Positions 11,257-21,296 of a stretch of 64,000 nucleotides of DNA are shown here, piece after piece. The notes beneath the pieces were generated by a model. It worked only from the letters and a program-made list of their open reading frames with translations, was not told the origin of the DNA and ran no database searches. Location: assembly GCA_008638375.1 (NCBI GenBank), contig CM018041.1, positions 16,412,953-16,476,952 of the forward strand, in the 5' to 3' direction. The stretch is from Nyssa sinensis (taxonomy: Eukaryota > Streptophyta > Magnoliopsida > Cornales > Nyssaceae). How positions within the stretch are numbered: position 1 is the stretch's first letter; every line of letters starts with the position of its first letter. Position numbers and translations under genes: made by a program.

Positions 11257-14047
11257 TGTAATACCCCGACCCGGGTAGATAGTCTCTAACCCGGAATGGA
11301 CTGGTTAATGACATGTAATTCGAACCATACATTAATATATTATTTAAATAAAGTTATTATTTAAATAAATTTAATATTTGTAAGGGAATAGTATGAGTAA
11401 AAATATATATATATATATATATATGTGTAATTGAGTGTGTATAAAAAATAATAATAATAAAAAAAATAAAATAATAAAGGAATAAAAACATAAATGGGTG
11501 TGAAGGTGATAATAAAATAAAATAGTAAAATAAAATAAAATAAAAAATTTAAGTAGTAAAATAATAAAATAATAAAACAATAAAATGATTAAACAAAGTA
11601 GAATAAAATAATGAGAAATCAGAAAAGACCAAAATAGAAATTTGAAGAAGGTGGTGGAAGAGTTGAGAAGGCGTTAGGTCGGTGGTGAAGGTATATATAT
11701 ATATATATATAGACATATTACTTACTTACCTTAGTGGTGAAGAAACGGCAACAGAGATAGAAAAAAAAAAAAAAAAAAGCCGTGAGAGAGAGACAACACT
11801 ACAGGCCAAGCGTGTGGGCATGTGAGTATTTGACAATTAACCAAACCAAGAGTAAAGCAGAGGAATTGAGAAGCAGCAGGAACAATAAGCTAAGGAAGGA
11901 GAAACCTCTAGAAAAAAAAAATAAATAAATAGGGAAAAGAACAGCAGTTCGGCAAGGACAGGTATTAATTTAATATTAGGTTGTTTTCAAATCTTCCTAT
12001 ATAATTATGGATTGATCTTATCTTGTGATATGATATATATATATATATATATAAATCAGGTTTGTAATAAGAAATGAAGAAGTTCTTTACTATATCAGAT
12101 TTGGTTTTATACCAGGTTTTAAACATATAGTTTTTATATGTGTTTTACTATGGCTGATGGTAAATTCAATTGGTAATTGGGTGTTATTAGGTCTGTTGTT
12201 TTTTTCAGTTGCAAATGTGTCTTTTGGGGGATATTGTGAACAAAGATTGATTTGAGGATTGTAATGTTGAAGCTGTACAAGTGGATACAGGTGTGTGGAT
12301 GAAAAATCAAGAATATTGCTTGAGGAATTGTAGGTGTACATATTTTGGGAACTTTATAAAAGAATATGGAAATATAGAATAAAAGGGGGTAGAAAGATGC
12401 TTTTCAAGTGAGCTACTTATTAAACTGTTAGGAAGCATGGGTTTTGTTTTAATTTTAGCTCAAGTAAAGGTAGTGATAGGTTATGGAAAAGATAAATTTA
12501 AGTGGAGTCAATTCTATAGTGGCAGTGGACTCTGTGGACAAGAGGCAGTGGGGCCGGTGATAGTAGAAGGATCCATTTTGTGACATTTAGTCTAGAGAAT
12601 TTAGATACGTAAAGAAAAATGAACGAGAATAAATGTGTGAAACTTAATAATAATATTAATAAGGAAATAAAACTAGTGATTAATTACGAATGATAAAATA
12701 AATTATTAAATGAACGTGATCAATAGTACTAGAGAAATAAATTAAGTACTGATCTCAGGTGAAATTCATGATTATAGGACCTACTAAGGAAAAAGGGAAG
12801 GAAACCAACGTCGAGTAGCAGGGAAGGAATTAAAGTAAGTAATACCCGACCTTTGTATGTAGTATATTCTAGTCATGTTACAGTTCTTTTATACGCATTT
12901 GTACTCTCATTTGTTATATCAAATTCTTTGTGATTCCACACATGTGATATTGCCTATCAGTGGATTAGTTCAGTTATAATGTTATATCTTGCTCTTGAGT
13001 TTCATATTCATTATTGGTGCTATATCTCGATCAGGAGTTCCAATCCATGACACACGTTGTTGAGAATTTCAGGAGGATGGCGGTACGTCTGCGCTCCAAT
13101 AGACTTGGGCCAAAAGGGGCCAGATGTTATTATTACTGATCATGAGATTCCGTACATTTGTGCAAAGGAAAATTCTGTACACTTGTACGAAGGGCCAAAA
13201 GGGGCCAGATGTTATTATACTGATCATGAGATTTCGTACATTTGTGCAAAGGAAAATTTTGTACACTTATACGAAGGGCCAAAAGGGGCCAGATGTTGTT
13301 CTCGGTAGCCCGGTAACATAGCCGTAAAAAACTATAGTTATATTATGTTGCCTTGAACCAGTTATGATTCACCAGTTATGTCATCACCATTTTTATTGAG
13401 ATTCATTTTATGATCAGGCCGTTGCATAGTTTCTTTGAGTACATTCTATGATCATGTTTTCGACAGCTTCGATTATTGCATATCGTATGATCCTTCAAAC
13501 TTGATATTCATGATTATCAAGTACATCCCTAATCATTTATATCCTTTCATGAGCTACGATTGTTATATGATATTGACTGGTTATCATATTCATTGTTACT
13601 CTATTTCTTTCAAATCTTGTACGCATGTAGAGTAGGGGGCTTACTTATTGAGCTAGTGTAGCTCATTCCATTTATATAAATTTTTTAGGGACAGATACTG
13701 ATCAGGACATACAATAGGAGACTGCGGCTAGAGGTTGGGCATTTTTGACAGGTATTGGTAGTAGTAGTACAGTCTTATAATACTCCCGTGTACTCACGTC
13801 CTGGGGGATGAGTTGATGGTTAGACATTTTAATGACTGTATTTTTGTATTAAACAGAATGATATATGTATAGGTAACCTTTCCTTTATTGGTTTTCGTTA
13901 TAATTATATATGCAATGATTCATGTGATTATATGATAATTGCACAGATAGTAGTGCAACAAGAAGATTAGGTCCGGTTCGGCAACAGGGCGGGGTCGGAT
14001 GGGTCGCGGTCTGCTAATCCGCAGAGGGTGGGTTGCGGGTCGTGACA
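11257..14047 (+). mobile_element. Solo LTR of a gypsy-like element, 2.8 kb, inside the MULE
   Basis: Starts TGTAATACCCCGACCC and ends GGGTCGTGACA, flanked by the perfect 5-bp duplication AAGGC. There is no internal region, primer site or second LTR within the flanks, so it is a solo LTR left after LTR-LTR recombination. It contains AT-rich and A-rich tracts (11400-11600), TA runs near 11404, 11694 and 12036, and an 84-85-bp tandem repeat at 13107-13298. ORFs here come from repeats. The ends resemble those of the LTR at 727-2539, but the bodies are not obviously alike. Confidence 0.92.
13107..13298 (+). repeat. 84/85-bp tandem repeat in solo LTR 1
   Basis: Two full units and a partial third, each starting gggccaaaaggggccagatg (13107, 13192, 13276). 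Because the unit is nearly a multiple of three, it produces long open frames on both strands (13057-13308 and neighbours), which are not genes. Confidence 0.92.
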
Positions 14048-14052
14048 AAGGC
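14048..14052 (+). repeat. Target-site duplication (right) of solo LTR 1
   Basis: AAGGC, the partner of 11252-11256. Confidence 0.9.
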
Positions 14053-15264
14053 CCTCTGCTTCATCAGAGCACTTCAGCAGAGATGGCCACAAAAGATTAG
14101 AAAGAGTCCACCGAAAATGATTTACTTTTAGTGGATATCATTTTTTAAGTACAAGACTGCAAACAGTCATCTCTTTAGCAGTCAATATTATCAAGTATCA
14201 ACAACGTCAAATAAATTACTAAAGGAATATTTTTCTATAATCAACTCCTGCATTAGGTGACTGTCATCATGTTTCCCAAATTCTTAGATCTCAAAGAATA
14301 GAAAATCAATACTTGTATGCTATAAATTTTTGGGGTTTAATGAATAATCACGGACAAACATGCACACATGCTTCCTATATGTTTTAACTGAAAAACAGAT
14401 AAAATGTGAAAAACACACCATTACAAACCACTCAACATAATCAACTGGTGAATAAAAAACTGAATACTCTCAAGAAGATGAAGCAGAGGTAGAGAAGTCC
14501 AAAGCAAAGGTTAGCAAGGAAGTACATTATACAACTTATTTAGACTCTCAGTAAGTTGAATATTTTGTTTTGGTTATCTTTCATTCTCTCTGATTTATTA
14601 ACTCTGCCTTTGAAACATGAACTGCTCTAATAAGATCATGACTATGTCTATATCATATATCATATCATTTGAGTGAGATAGAGAGGGTATTAACAGATCA
14701 TTGACAGTTGCTTCCTCTAATTGGATTCTAACTCTTCTTGCATCAATAGTGGGTCAACAATATAAATTGATCATCTAAATAGTCAAAAATCTAAATGACA
14801 GAAAATAAAAAATATTTGGAAAGCCCTAATTTTTATGTGTCGGAAAATCCTAATCTTTTTGTGAGAAAAAAGCCCTAATTTCATATATCAAGACTTTAAC
14901 TAAGATCATGCGTTACCTTGAGAGTGATGAGAGTCACCTGCTTCACTTTGTGAGCCTATGGGTCGTGTTCTTGAGGCTGGTGAGAGTGACGAGAGAAAAT
15001 GAGTAACGGAGAGAAAATCTAGAGTTTGAGATGAGAATAGCGAGTTGTAGTTGAGAAGAAGACGGAGACTTTTTGAGTTCACTTTGGCCTATATCTGAAC
15101 TGAAATCCAATTTTAGTTTGTGCGCCTGAGTTGAAACAAAGAGACGAAGAGATGAGACGAAAGAGAGAGGCGTAACAGAGAGATTGCTCGAACTGAAATC
15201 CAATTTCACTTTGGCCTATATCTGTTTTCAAAACAATAAAAAAACCACCGAAATGTTTTTCAAA
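14053..15264. other. MULE interior, right side, non-coding
   Basis: No coding sequence recognised. Near the right end, a segment containing cactttggcctatatctg and gaactgaaatccaattt occurs twice (about 15080-15113 and 15188-15225), a short subterminal duplication. Confidence 0.55.
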
Positions 15265-15367
15265 AGAACGTTTTTTTAAAAACCACCCTAATGTGGTAAA
15301 TAAGTTGGTAATAACCTTCTTTTGGAAAAAAAGGTTCACAAACAACTTCTGTTTGGTAAAAAATTCC
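15265..15367 (-). repeat. MULE right terminal inverted repeat
   Basis: The reverse complement aligns with the left terminus over about 85-100 bases, best around TTAGGGTGGTTTTTAAAA. Confidence 0.75.
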
Positions 15368-15376
15368 TGTGAAGGC
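15368..15376 (+). repeat. Right target-site duplication of the MULE
   Basis: TGTGAAGGC, one mismatch to TATGAAGGC at 7154-7162. Confidence 0.75.
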
Positions 15377-15384
15377 TCTTAAGG

Positions 15385-15695
15385 CGTTTCAGTGAATTAA
15401 TTAATGAGCAATGTTATGTATACCTTAAAATTTTATTAAAAATATTTTACACGTTGATATGGCAGTGAAGTATTAGTTGATATAATGTATAATTAATATT
15501 ACATTATTACATCAACGTGTAAAACACTTTTGATAAATTTAGATGATAAAAATAATTTTATCATTAATTATAAGTGGTAGTTGAGTTATTGTATTATTTC
15601 GTTTCATTGAATTAATTATAAGCGGCAGTTGAGTTGTAGTATTACGTCGTTTCAGTGAATTAATTATAAGTGGCAGTTGAGTTGTAGTGTTCTGT
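15385..15695 (+). repeat. 48-bp minisatellite upstream of the phytol kinase, split by a MITE
   Basis: Units beginning cgtttcaNtgaattaatt lie at 15385, 15600 and 15648 (period 48 for the last two), each continuing aagNggcagttgagttgtag. The unit at 15385 is interrupted by the hairpin MITE and resumes after it at about 15565. The array sits 110-420 bp before the start codon, in the likely promoter. Confidence 0.85.
15408..15564. mobile_element. Small hairpin MITE (family shared with 55111 and 62493)
   Basis: The ends form an inverted pair: the left has gcaatgttatg, then ttttattaaaaatattttacacgttga; the right has tcaacgtgtaaaacacttttgataaa, then attttatcatt. ATTAATTA is found at both junctions, compatible with a short AT target duplication. 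Similar to the elements at 55111-55263 and 62493-62682. Confidence 0.75.
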
Positions 15696-15802
15696 GAGTA
15701 GTAGATAAGTAGGACTCCGTCAGCCCTCTTTTGGTAAAGGTAACATCGCGGTTCATTTGAAGAAAAGTAGGGGAGCGTTTTAGGGGGGAAAGAGGCACAG
15801 AG

Positions 15803-16797
15803 ATGCCCAAAGCTGTTATCATGCACCTCGCGTCAGGCGCTGCAACCACCGCAGCCTTATCCTTCACCCACCCCCCATTCTCTCTCCTTCGACGACGCGT
15901 GAGGCTCAGGCCCAGGCTCCACAAGTCTCCTCTCTCTCCGACGCCAGTTTGGGCCACTCCTCTCTTCCATTGCTCGCCCTCGGTTCCCAGACACCTCCTC
16001 CTCGCACCGTACGATCTCAGTTCCGCCGCCGCCGGCGGTGGAATCAGCGCCGAACTTTTGCAGGACGCCGGAGCAACGGCGCTGGTCATGGCCGGCGCTT
16101 ACTCTCTCGTCTCCGCTTTCGATAACCTTACCCAGAACAACCTCATTGAGCAGGTCTCCCTCCCTCTCTCTCTCTTTAGATATACAGCCGCAACCAAATT
16201 TGTATAGATAATATATAGAGACAAGCGTTGTTGCATATAATGTATTGTTCAATTTGTTTTGGTAATCTTCACCTCAAATGTATAGTTTTCCACTTCTACT
16301 AAAAATTTGTTTTCTTAATTTTTCTGTTGTGGGATCAAGTTTTCACCTCCGATGTCTAATTTCCGATTAATTGTCTTCTAAGGAAGTGCAATTAAGAGAT
16401 AAGAAAGCATTTTATTTTTCTGATTTTTCTATAGGTTGCTGCCATTTCCAAACCATATATTTAATATGCAGGATAATGCTTGTTTGGTGAGCTTAGGTGT
16501 GAAATTTTCTTCCGAGGTTAAATAACAACCAATGACACAACAAGTTTAAGTGGGTAAAATTTGGGATGTTGAGATATGAATGTGAAAGGTCCTTTGATTT
16601 GGGATGTTGATAAGTTTATTACCATATCTCAAATGTAGAAGGGAATAGTTGGTTCTTATTAGCAGTAAAAGAGGTCAACATGACAACCTTAGTCATCATC
16701 CATTTTATCTATAGAAAGGAAGCTTAGTATTTTTGCGAAATCACTTCAGTAATTGATGTCATTTTTCATTCCCATATCAAAGAGGTCAATCCCCCCA

Positions 16798-16834
<37 letters not shown>

Positions 16835-17968
16835 AAACAATATTGATAAATGGAATTTTTTGATCTTTTTGGAAATCAAATTTGTAAAGTGGGAAAATAC
16901 TTTATCATTCAGTTTATTTAATTTACTGTCCTGTCATGATAATTCTTCACTTCTCACTCTTTGGAGTAGAGTTTGAGCAGAAAACTGGTCCATATATTGT
17001 CTGGGTTGCTTTTTGTGGCTTCCTGGCCAATCTTCAGGTACCACCTTCTCTGCCTTCAAAGATACAAAGTCATTGAATATATTTTTGTACACAAAATTTG
17101 AATTTTGCTTAACTACTTCAGCTGACTGTTTAATCCTAGAATAGCACCTCGATAGAAGCTCGGTACTTTGCCTCTTTGGTTCCTCTTGTAAATTGCTTAC
17201 GGCTTGTCATTCATGGTCTCTCCCTGGCTACGGATGAAGGACTTATTAAATCTGTTACACGAGAAGGAAAGCCAGAGTAAATTGTCTTAACATCATTATT
17301 TATCTCTTTAGGCTTTCTTTTTTCCTCAACACATCAGAGTGCTTAATTAATTTTGAGTGTTTTCCGTCGCAGGGAATTGCTGAGAGGTCCTTTATATTAT
17401 GTTCTCATATTGATTTCATGTGCTCTTCTCTTCTGGCGTGAGTCTCCAATTGGAGTGATCTCACTGGCAATGATGTGTGGTGGGGATGGTAACACCTTTA
17501 CCTTGACCCAGACTTGGTAGTCTTCTAGTACTTCATATGATTCCTGTCTGACTTGGTATTTTATAGGTGTTGCTGATATCATGGGAAGAAGATTTGGGTC
17601 CTTAAAACTCCCTTATAATCAAAAGAAGAGTTGGGCTGGTAGCATCTCCATGTTTGTATTTGGTTTCTTGGTTTCCATTGGGTGGGTTTTGAATCTTCCA
17701 TTTATCCAAATAATATATTTGATGGTAGATTGGCTTGCTCCATATGGTTTTTATGTTTACACCAACTTCTGCTTCACATTATAGGATGCTCTACTACTTT
17801 TCTGCCCTTGGATACTTCCAGATGGATTTGGTTTGGACAGTGGAAAGAGTTGCTTTAGTTTCTTTGGTGGCGACGGTGGTGGAGTCCCTCCCAATTACCG
17901 GGGTAGTGGATGATAACATTTCCGTTCCTTTGGCAAGCATGGTAACGGCATTTTTGAGTTTTGGTTAG
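15803..17968 (+). CDS. VTE5: Phytol kinase, chloroplastic (VTE5-type), six exons
   Basis: Phosphorylates phytol released from chlorophyll to phytyl phosphate using a CTP-like donor, feeding tocopherol and phylloquinone synthesis; an integral plastid membrane protein of the polyprenol kinase/SEC59-like family. Exons: 15803-16153, 16970-17037, 17145-17276, 17373-17488, 17567-17681, 17785-17968. All introns are GT-AG, and the joined frame encodes 321 residues without a stop. Residues 1-65 are Ser/Arg/Pro-rich with few acidic residues, like a transit peptide. Family segments: QDAGATALVMAGAY (87-100), SRKLVHILSGLLF (120-132), ELLRGPLYYVL (185-195), the signature CGGDGVADIMGRRFG (219-233), KSWAGSISMF (243-252), VESLPIT (293-299) and DDNISVPLA near the C-terminus. 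The last two favour VTE5 over the related farnesol kinase. Start: the first in-frame ATG; a second at 15821 is possible. Length is near the usual 300 residues. No disabling change is seen. Confidence 0.95.
16799..16830. repeat. (CA)n microsatellite in phytol kinase intron 1
   Basis: An uninterrupted CA run followed by an A-tract inside the 816-bp first intron (16154-16969). Confidence 0.95.
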
Positions 17969-18101
17969 CTGGTCACATAGATAGTCTTGTAACGGTCTTA
18001 TCCTTTATTTTTATTTTTTTACTGTTTTTTAATTTTTATTTTTGGGTTGGAGATCGTCATGTTAAATTCATCTTGAAGGCATGGGCAGACTTGTGGCTTT
18101 A

Positions 18102-18107
18102 AATAAA
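18102..18107 (+). terminator. Polyadenylation signal candidate of the phytol kinase gene
   Basis: AATAAA about 135 bases after the stop codon, preceded by a T-rich stretch at 18000-18045. This is the usual spacing for a plant near-upstream element. Cleavage is not visible from sequence. Confidence 0.5.
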
Positions 18108-18164
18108 GGATATAATTAAGCATCTCTGCACAGAATTCTTGGTATACCTTCTTTGTGCCAGCTT

Positions 18165-18910
18165 TGGATTTAAATCGCGGTCGCGGTGTAATAGTATCGG
18201 GAGTATCGGGTCATTCGTGATGAGAATCAAAAATCGCAACTGTAAATTTTTTTAAAACATTAGCAAATCTCATAAAAGTCATTGATACACATTTTGATTA
18301 CAATCATCACATTTTATCTTTTTTACTATTAATTTTTAATTTTCTAACACCTAAAAAGATTTTTTTTATTTATAAATAACACTTAAGAAGATATTTTATT
18401 AATTTATATGAATATTTTAAAGTTAAATTAACAAGAAATGTTATTTAATTTCAGTGGCATTACAAAAAATAATATAAATAATAACAAAAAATAATTATAA
18501 GCATGAAAATTAATTTAGTTGATTAGTTATGGAATAAAAAAAATTAAAAATTTTGAGGCCAAGAGGCCTTTTCTAGTTCGTATTGACCTCAATGTTTTGG
18601 TAATCTATTTTAATTTTTTTGGATTATTTTGTTAAGTATCTCTCTTATATATAAATGTTATAAAATAGAAATCATAAGAATTAATTTTGTAGAAAAAAAA
18701 TTTTAAAAAATGAAAATAAAAAAATTCAAAAAAGAAACATAAAATAAATGTAACAGTCCTATAACGGCCTGTAATGTTCATAACAACCGATACGACTATA
18801 AATTTTAGTAACACCTGATATATCGGTCAATATTGATATCGGAGGGTTAAAAAATCGATATATAACGATTAATACGTAACGTAACAGTTGTTATTTAACA
18901 CCATGGTACC
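18165..18910. repeat. Possible terminal-inverted-repeat element, unclassified
   Basis: The left edge reads atttaaatcgcggtcgcggtgtaatag. The right edge, reverse complemented, reads gtgttaaataacaactgttacgttac, a weak inverted match. Both sides carry atcgg/cgatat words. The middle is very AT-rich. No clear target duplication was found, so this is only a candidate. Confidence 0.35.
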
Positions 18911-19873
18911 AGCCCTCTCATGGTAAAAGGGGAACCATAGAACTATTAAAAACAGAAGTCTTTTGGAATCAAAATTTTTGGATACTTTTGTGTTCTTTTG
19001 TCTACTTAGGTTGAGCAGCAACTTTTGCTCCCTTCACTTGCAAATGGCATCTGTTGTTGACAAGGATTATACTGTTTGTATATCTCAAGGATACCCATTA
19101 GATAAAGTTGCGAAGACTTGCAGGTTAGGCGAGAAGAAATTTTGACATGAATTAGGTCAATGATTCATGAATTCTACCGGTCACATTTTATCATTCAAGC
19201 AAGATGTTACTTTTGTATTTAGTAAAAATCAGATATCCTGACCAAACGGTATGATGTTATAGGCCAGGTTTATAAACGTGATTCATACAAAAACTTTTCG
19301 TAAGCAAGTGCTTGATAGTAGGCCTCTTCAACATTCATCCCGTTCATATACTAGTTCTTTACATTTTAAAGTGCGTATGTAAACATAGGTTTGAATGATT
19401 TTAGGGCCCTAATCCTTTGTGTCAATTCCAAAAATGAAATACTGGGCAGCCATGTGTAATGATTACCTTGCAAGTATTCAGTGGACTGCTTTGAGATTTT
19501 CCAGCTAGCAGTTGTCTTTGAGCTAGGGGTCCTATGTGATGGTACTCTTTCTTTTTAGTACACTATTCTTTAGGGTGTTTCTCTTGGCGCTCTGCGCACT
19601 GTATATTGGCTGCATTATGAGTATTGAATCATTTCTCATATTCTAGGGGGGTTTTGCTTTTAAACAATTTCTTATGCAGTACTGTGCGCTCCCCCTCCGG
19701 TTATGATGGCCCTTAGAGCAGGTCCGGATGGTCCTTGATTGTGTTCTGTTAAATAACAGATTGTTCATATCGTGTGGGAACATGGCTTTTTTCCCCAGCT
19801 ACTAGGAGCTTTGTGTGGGAAGTGGAACACCAGTTGCACGGCAATGTCTGTTTTAGCTTCCCACGAGAATGCC
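18911..19873. other. Intergenic, no gene recognised
   Basis: Mixed-composition sequence, less AT-rich than its neighbours. A 60-codon frame (18963-19145) has no family resemblance. The stretch may hold decayed element or gene sequence that could not be identified. Confidence 0.5.
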
Positions 19874-19882
19874 GGTTTCAAC
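19874..19882 (+). repeat. Target-site duplication (left) of a MULE-type MITE
   Basis: GGTTTCAAC, identical to 20811-20819. Confidence 0.9.
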
Positions 19883-20810
19883 CAGTGTTCTTAAACTGGC
19901 CCGGCCAGTAGGTTAATCCTGGTGAACCAGAGGTCGGACCGATCCAATTATGTTATTGACCACTTAAGGATTTGAACAAGAAAAAATCGGTTAACTTGGT
20001 TGGTTTCATGGTTGACTTAGTGAGTTGGGTGTATTTGTGTGAATTGATTGGACCGTAAATAATTACAAAAAAAAGAAAAACTTAATAACCAAAATTTTAA
20101 ATAATTTATTCCTCATGAATGGTATTTAAATAACTTAGAAATATACGTAATATATTTATCAGGTATTTTTACTTTTTATTATCATGTCAATGTAATATTT
20201 AGCTTGAATTTTAATTATAGATTTGATACTTTAACTATAATTTAGTAATAAAAATAAGGAATGATAATATTGGAATATATTAGGTGTTTTTACTTTTTAT
20301 TATCATGCCTATGAATTAGTTTGTCATGTTAGATATGTTGATTTTGTTATTATAGATCCTCCTTTCATCATAAGAATTTTTCAGTGTGATTCTTCTCATT
20401 AATAATCTTTGCATTGCTTGAATTAGCTTGTCATGTAAGATATGTTGATTCTGTTAATATGAATCCTCCTTTCATCGTAAGAATTCTCCAGTGTGATTCT
20501 TCTCATTAATAATTTTTGCATTGCTTTATCTAAAAAAAAAAAGGAAAAGAGTTCATATAATATTATAATTTTTATTTAATATTAATTTATTAAGTATGAT
20601 AATACAATAATATGTTATTTAACATGTTATATTCATATTTTATTATATATCTATTTTGATTTACTTAAAGATATATTTTAAAATATATGTTTAATATTTT
20701 AAATATTTTAATAATATGACCGGTATAATTAGTTGATTCATTAGTTGAATCGGTGATTCATTAACATGATTTCTTTACTGAGTCAATGTCCGGCCGTATT
20801 TAATAACTAT
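19883..20810. mobile_element. Non-autonomous MULE-type element, 928 bp
   Basis: Flanked by the perfect 9-bp duplication GGTTTCAAC. The left end has GTTCTTAAACTGGCCCGGCC; the reverse complement of the right end has AGTTATTAAATACGGCCGG, an imperfect inverted pair. The GC-rich termini (ggcccggcc, ggtcggacc, gaccggt) contrast with a very AT-rich middle. There is no transposase. A 9-bp duplication indicates Mutator-type mobilisation. Confidence 0.85.
20312..20527 (+). repeat. 108-bp tandem duplication inside the 928-bp element
   Basis: Two units starting gaattagNttgtcatgt at 20312 and 20420, each ending with cattaataatNtttgcattgctt, with few differences. Confidence 0.93.
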
Positions 20811-20819
20811 GGTTTCAAC
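20811..20819 (+). repeat. Target-site duplication (right) of the MULE-type MITE
   Basis: GGTTTCAAC, the partner of 19874-19882. Confidence 0.9.
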
Positions 20820-21100
20820 ATCCCAGCCGCTTGTCCAGAAGTTTTGGAATTGGCATCTGGTTCCAAGGACGTCCAAATTTTGAAGAGACTGAAAAAAGAA
20901 AAAAAGTCATGCATCACCGGCATAGATGTGAAAGTCCGGCCCTTTGCCTGTTTCAGGACAACAGAGCACAGTCAATAGATGTACTCATGGAGTTTGTATT
21001 TCGCGGCAATAGTCATTGGGCCTGCAAGTCCAAAAACTTCATGCTGGCCCTGGTGTCCACTTCGAAATCGGTCCAAACCAGATGACAGATTTTATGGCCC

Positions 21101-21117
21101 ATTAGAATCCAAGCTAG
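21101..21117 (+). repeat. Target-site duplication (left) of a SINE
   Basis: attagaatccaagctag, identical over 17 bases to 21280-21296. Confidence 0.93.
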
Positions 21118-21279
21118 GAGGGCGGGCTTAATAGAATAATAAAGTTATTCTATTGTAACTTAGAGGTTACAGGTTTGAGTTGTCGAAACATTATCTCCGC
21201 TTGTAAGTAAGATTGCGTATATCTAACATTTTTTAGACCTTACAACAGCAAAAGTCTCGTATACTAAACTAACCCTTGT
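21118..21279 (+). mobile_element. tRNA-type SINE, about 162 bp
   Basis: Flanked by a perfect 17-bp duplication, typical of LINE-driven retroposition. The interior has a B-box-like GGTTACAGGTTTGAGTTG at about 21169 and the gtaagNaagattgcgtatat motif found in tRNA-derived plant SINEs. The A box is less clear. It ends aacccttgt without a long poly-A. Confidence 0.82.
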
Positions 21280-21296
21280 ATTAGAATCCAAGCTAG

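Larger units (their letters stand above)
7163..15367 (-). mobile_element. Mutator-like element (MULE), defective, with nested solo LTR
   Basis: Terminal inverted repeats: the left end 7163-7247 and the right end 15282-15367 (reverse complement) run about 85 bases each and share ACTTATTTAC, then TAGGGTGGTTTTTAAAA, with decreasing match toward the outer tips. A 9-bp target duplication with one mismatch flanks them. Inside, on the minus strand, is a degenerate mudrA-type transposase (8385-10891). The element is 8.2 kb now. Removing the solo LTR at 11257-14047 and one 5-bp duplication leaves about 5.4 kb. The rest is non-coding. It lies 435 bp upstream of the phytol kinase start codon. Confidence 0.85.

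Noticed and set aside
13057..13321. Overlapping ORFs on both strands
   Set aside because: Produced by the 84/85-bp tandem repeat in the solo LTR; peptide repeats follow the DNA unit.
15664..16252. Minus-strand ORFs of 131-141 codons
   Set aside because: Antisense of the GC-rich transit-peptide exon of the phytol kinase.
17581..17968. Plus-strand ORFs of 67 and 77 codons as separate genes
   Set aside because: They are exons 5 and 6 of the phytol kinase read through the intron; the spliced frame explains both.
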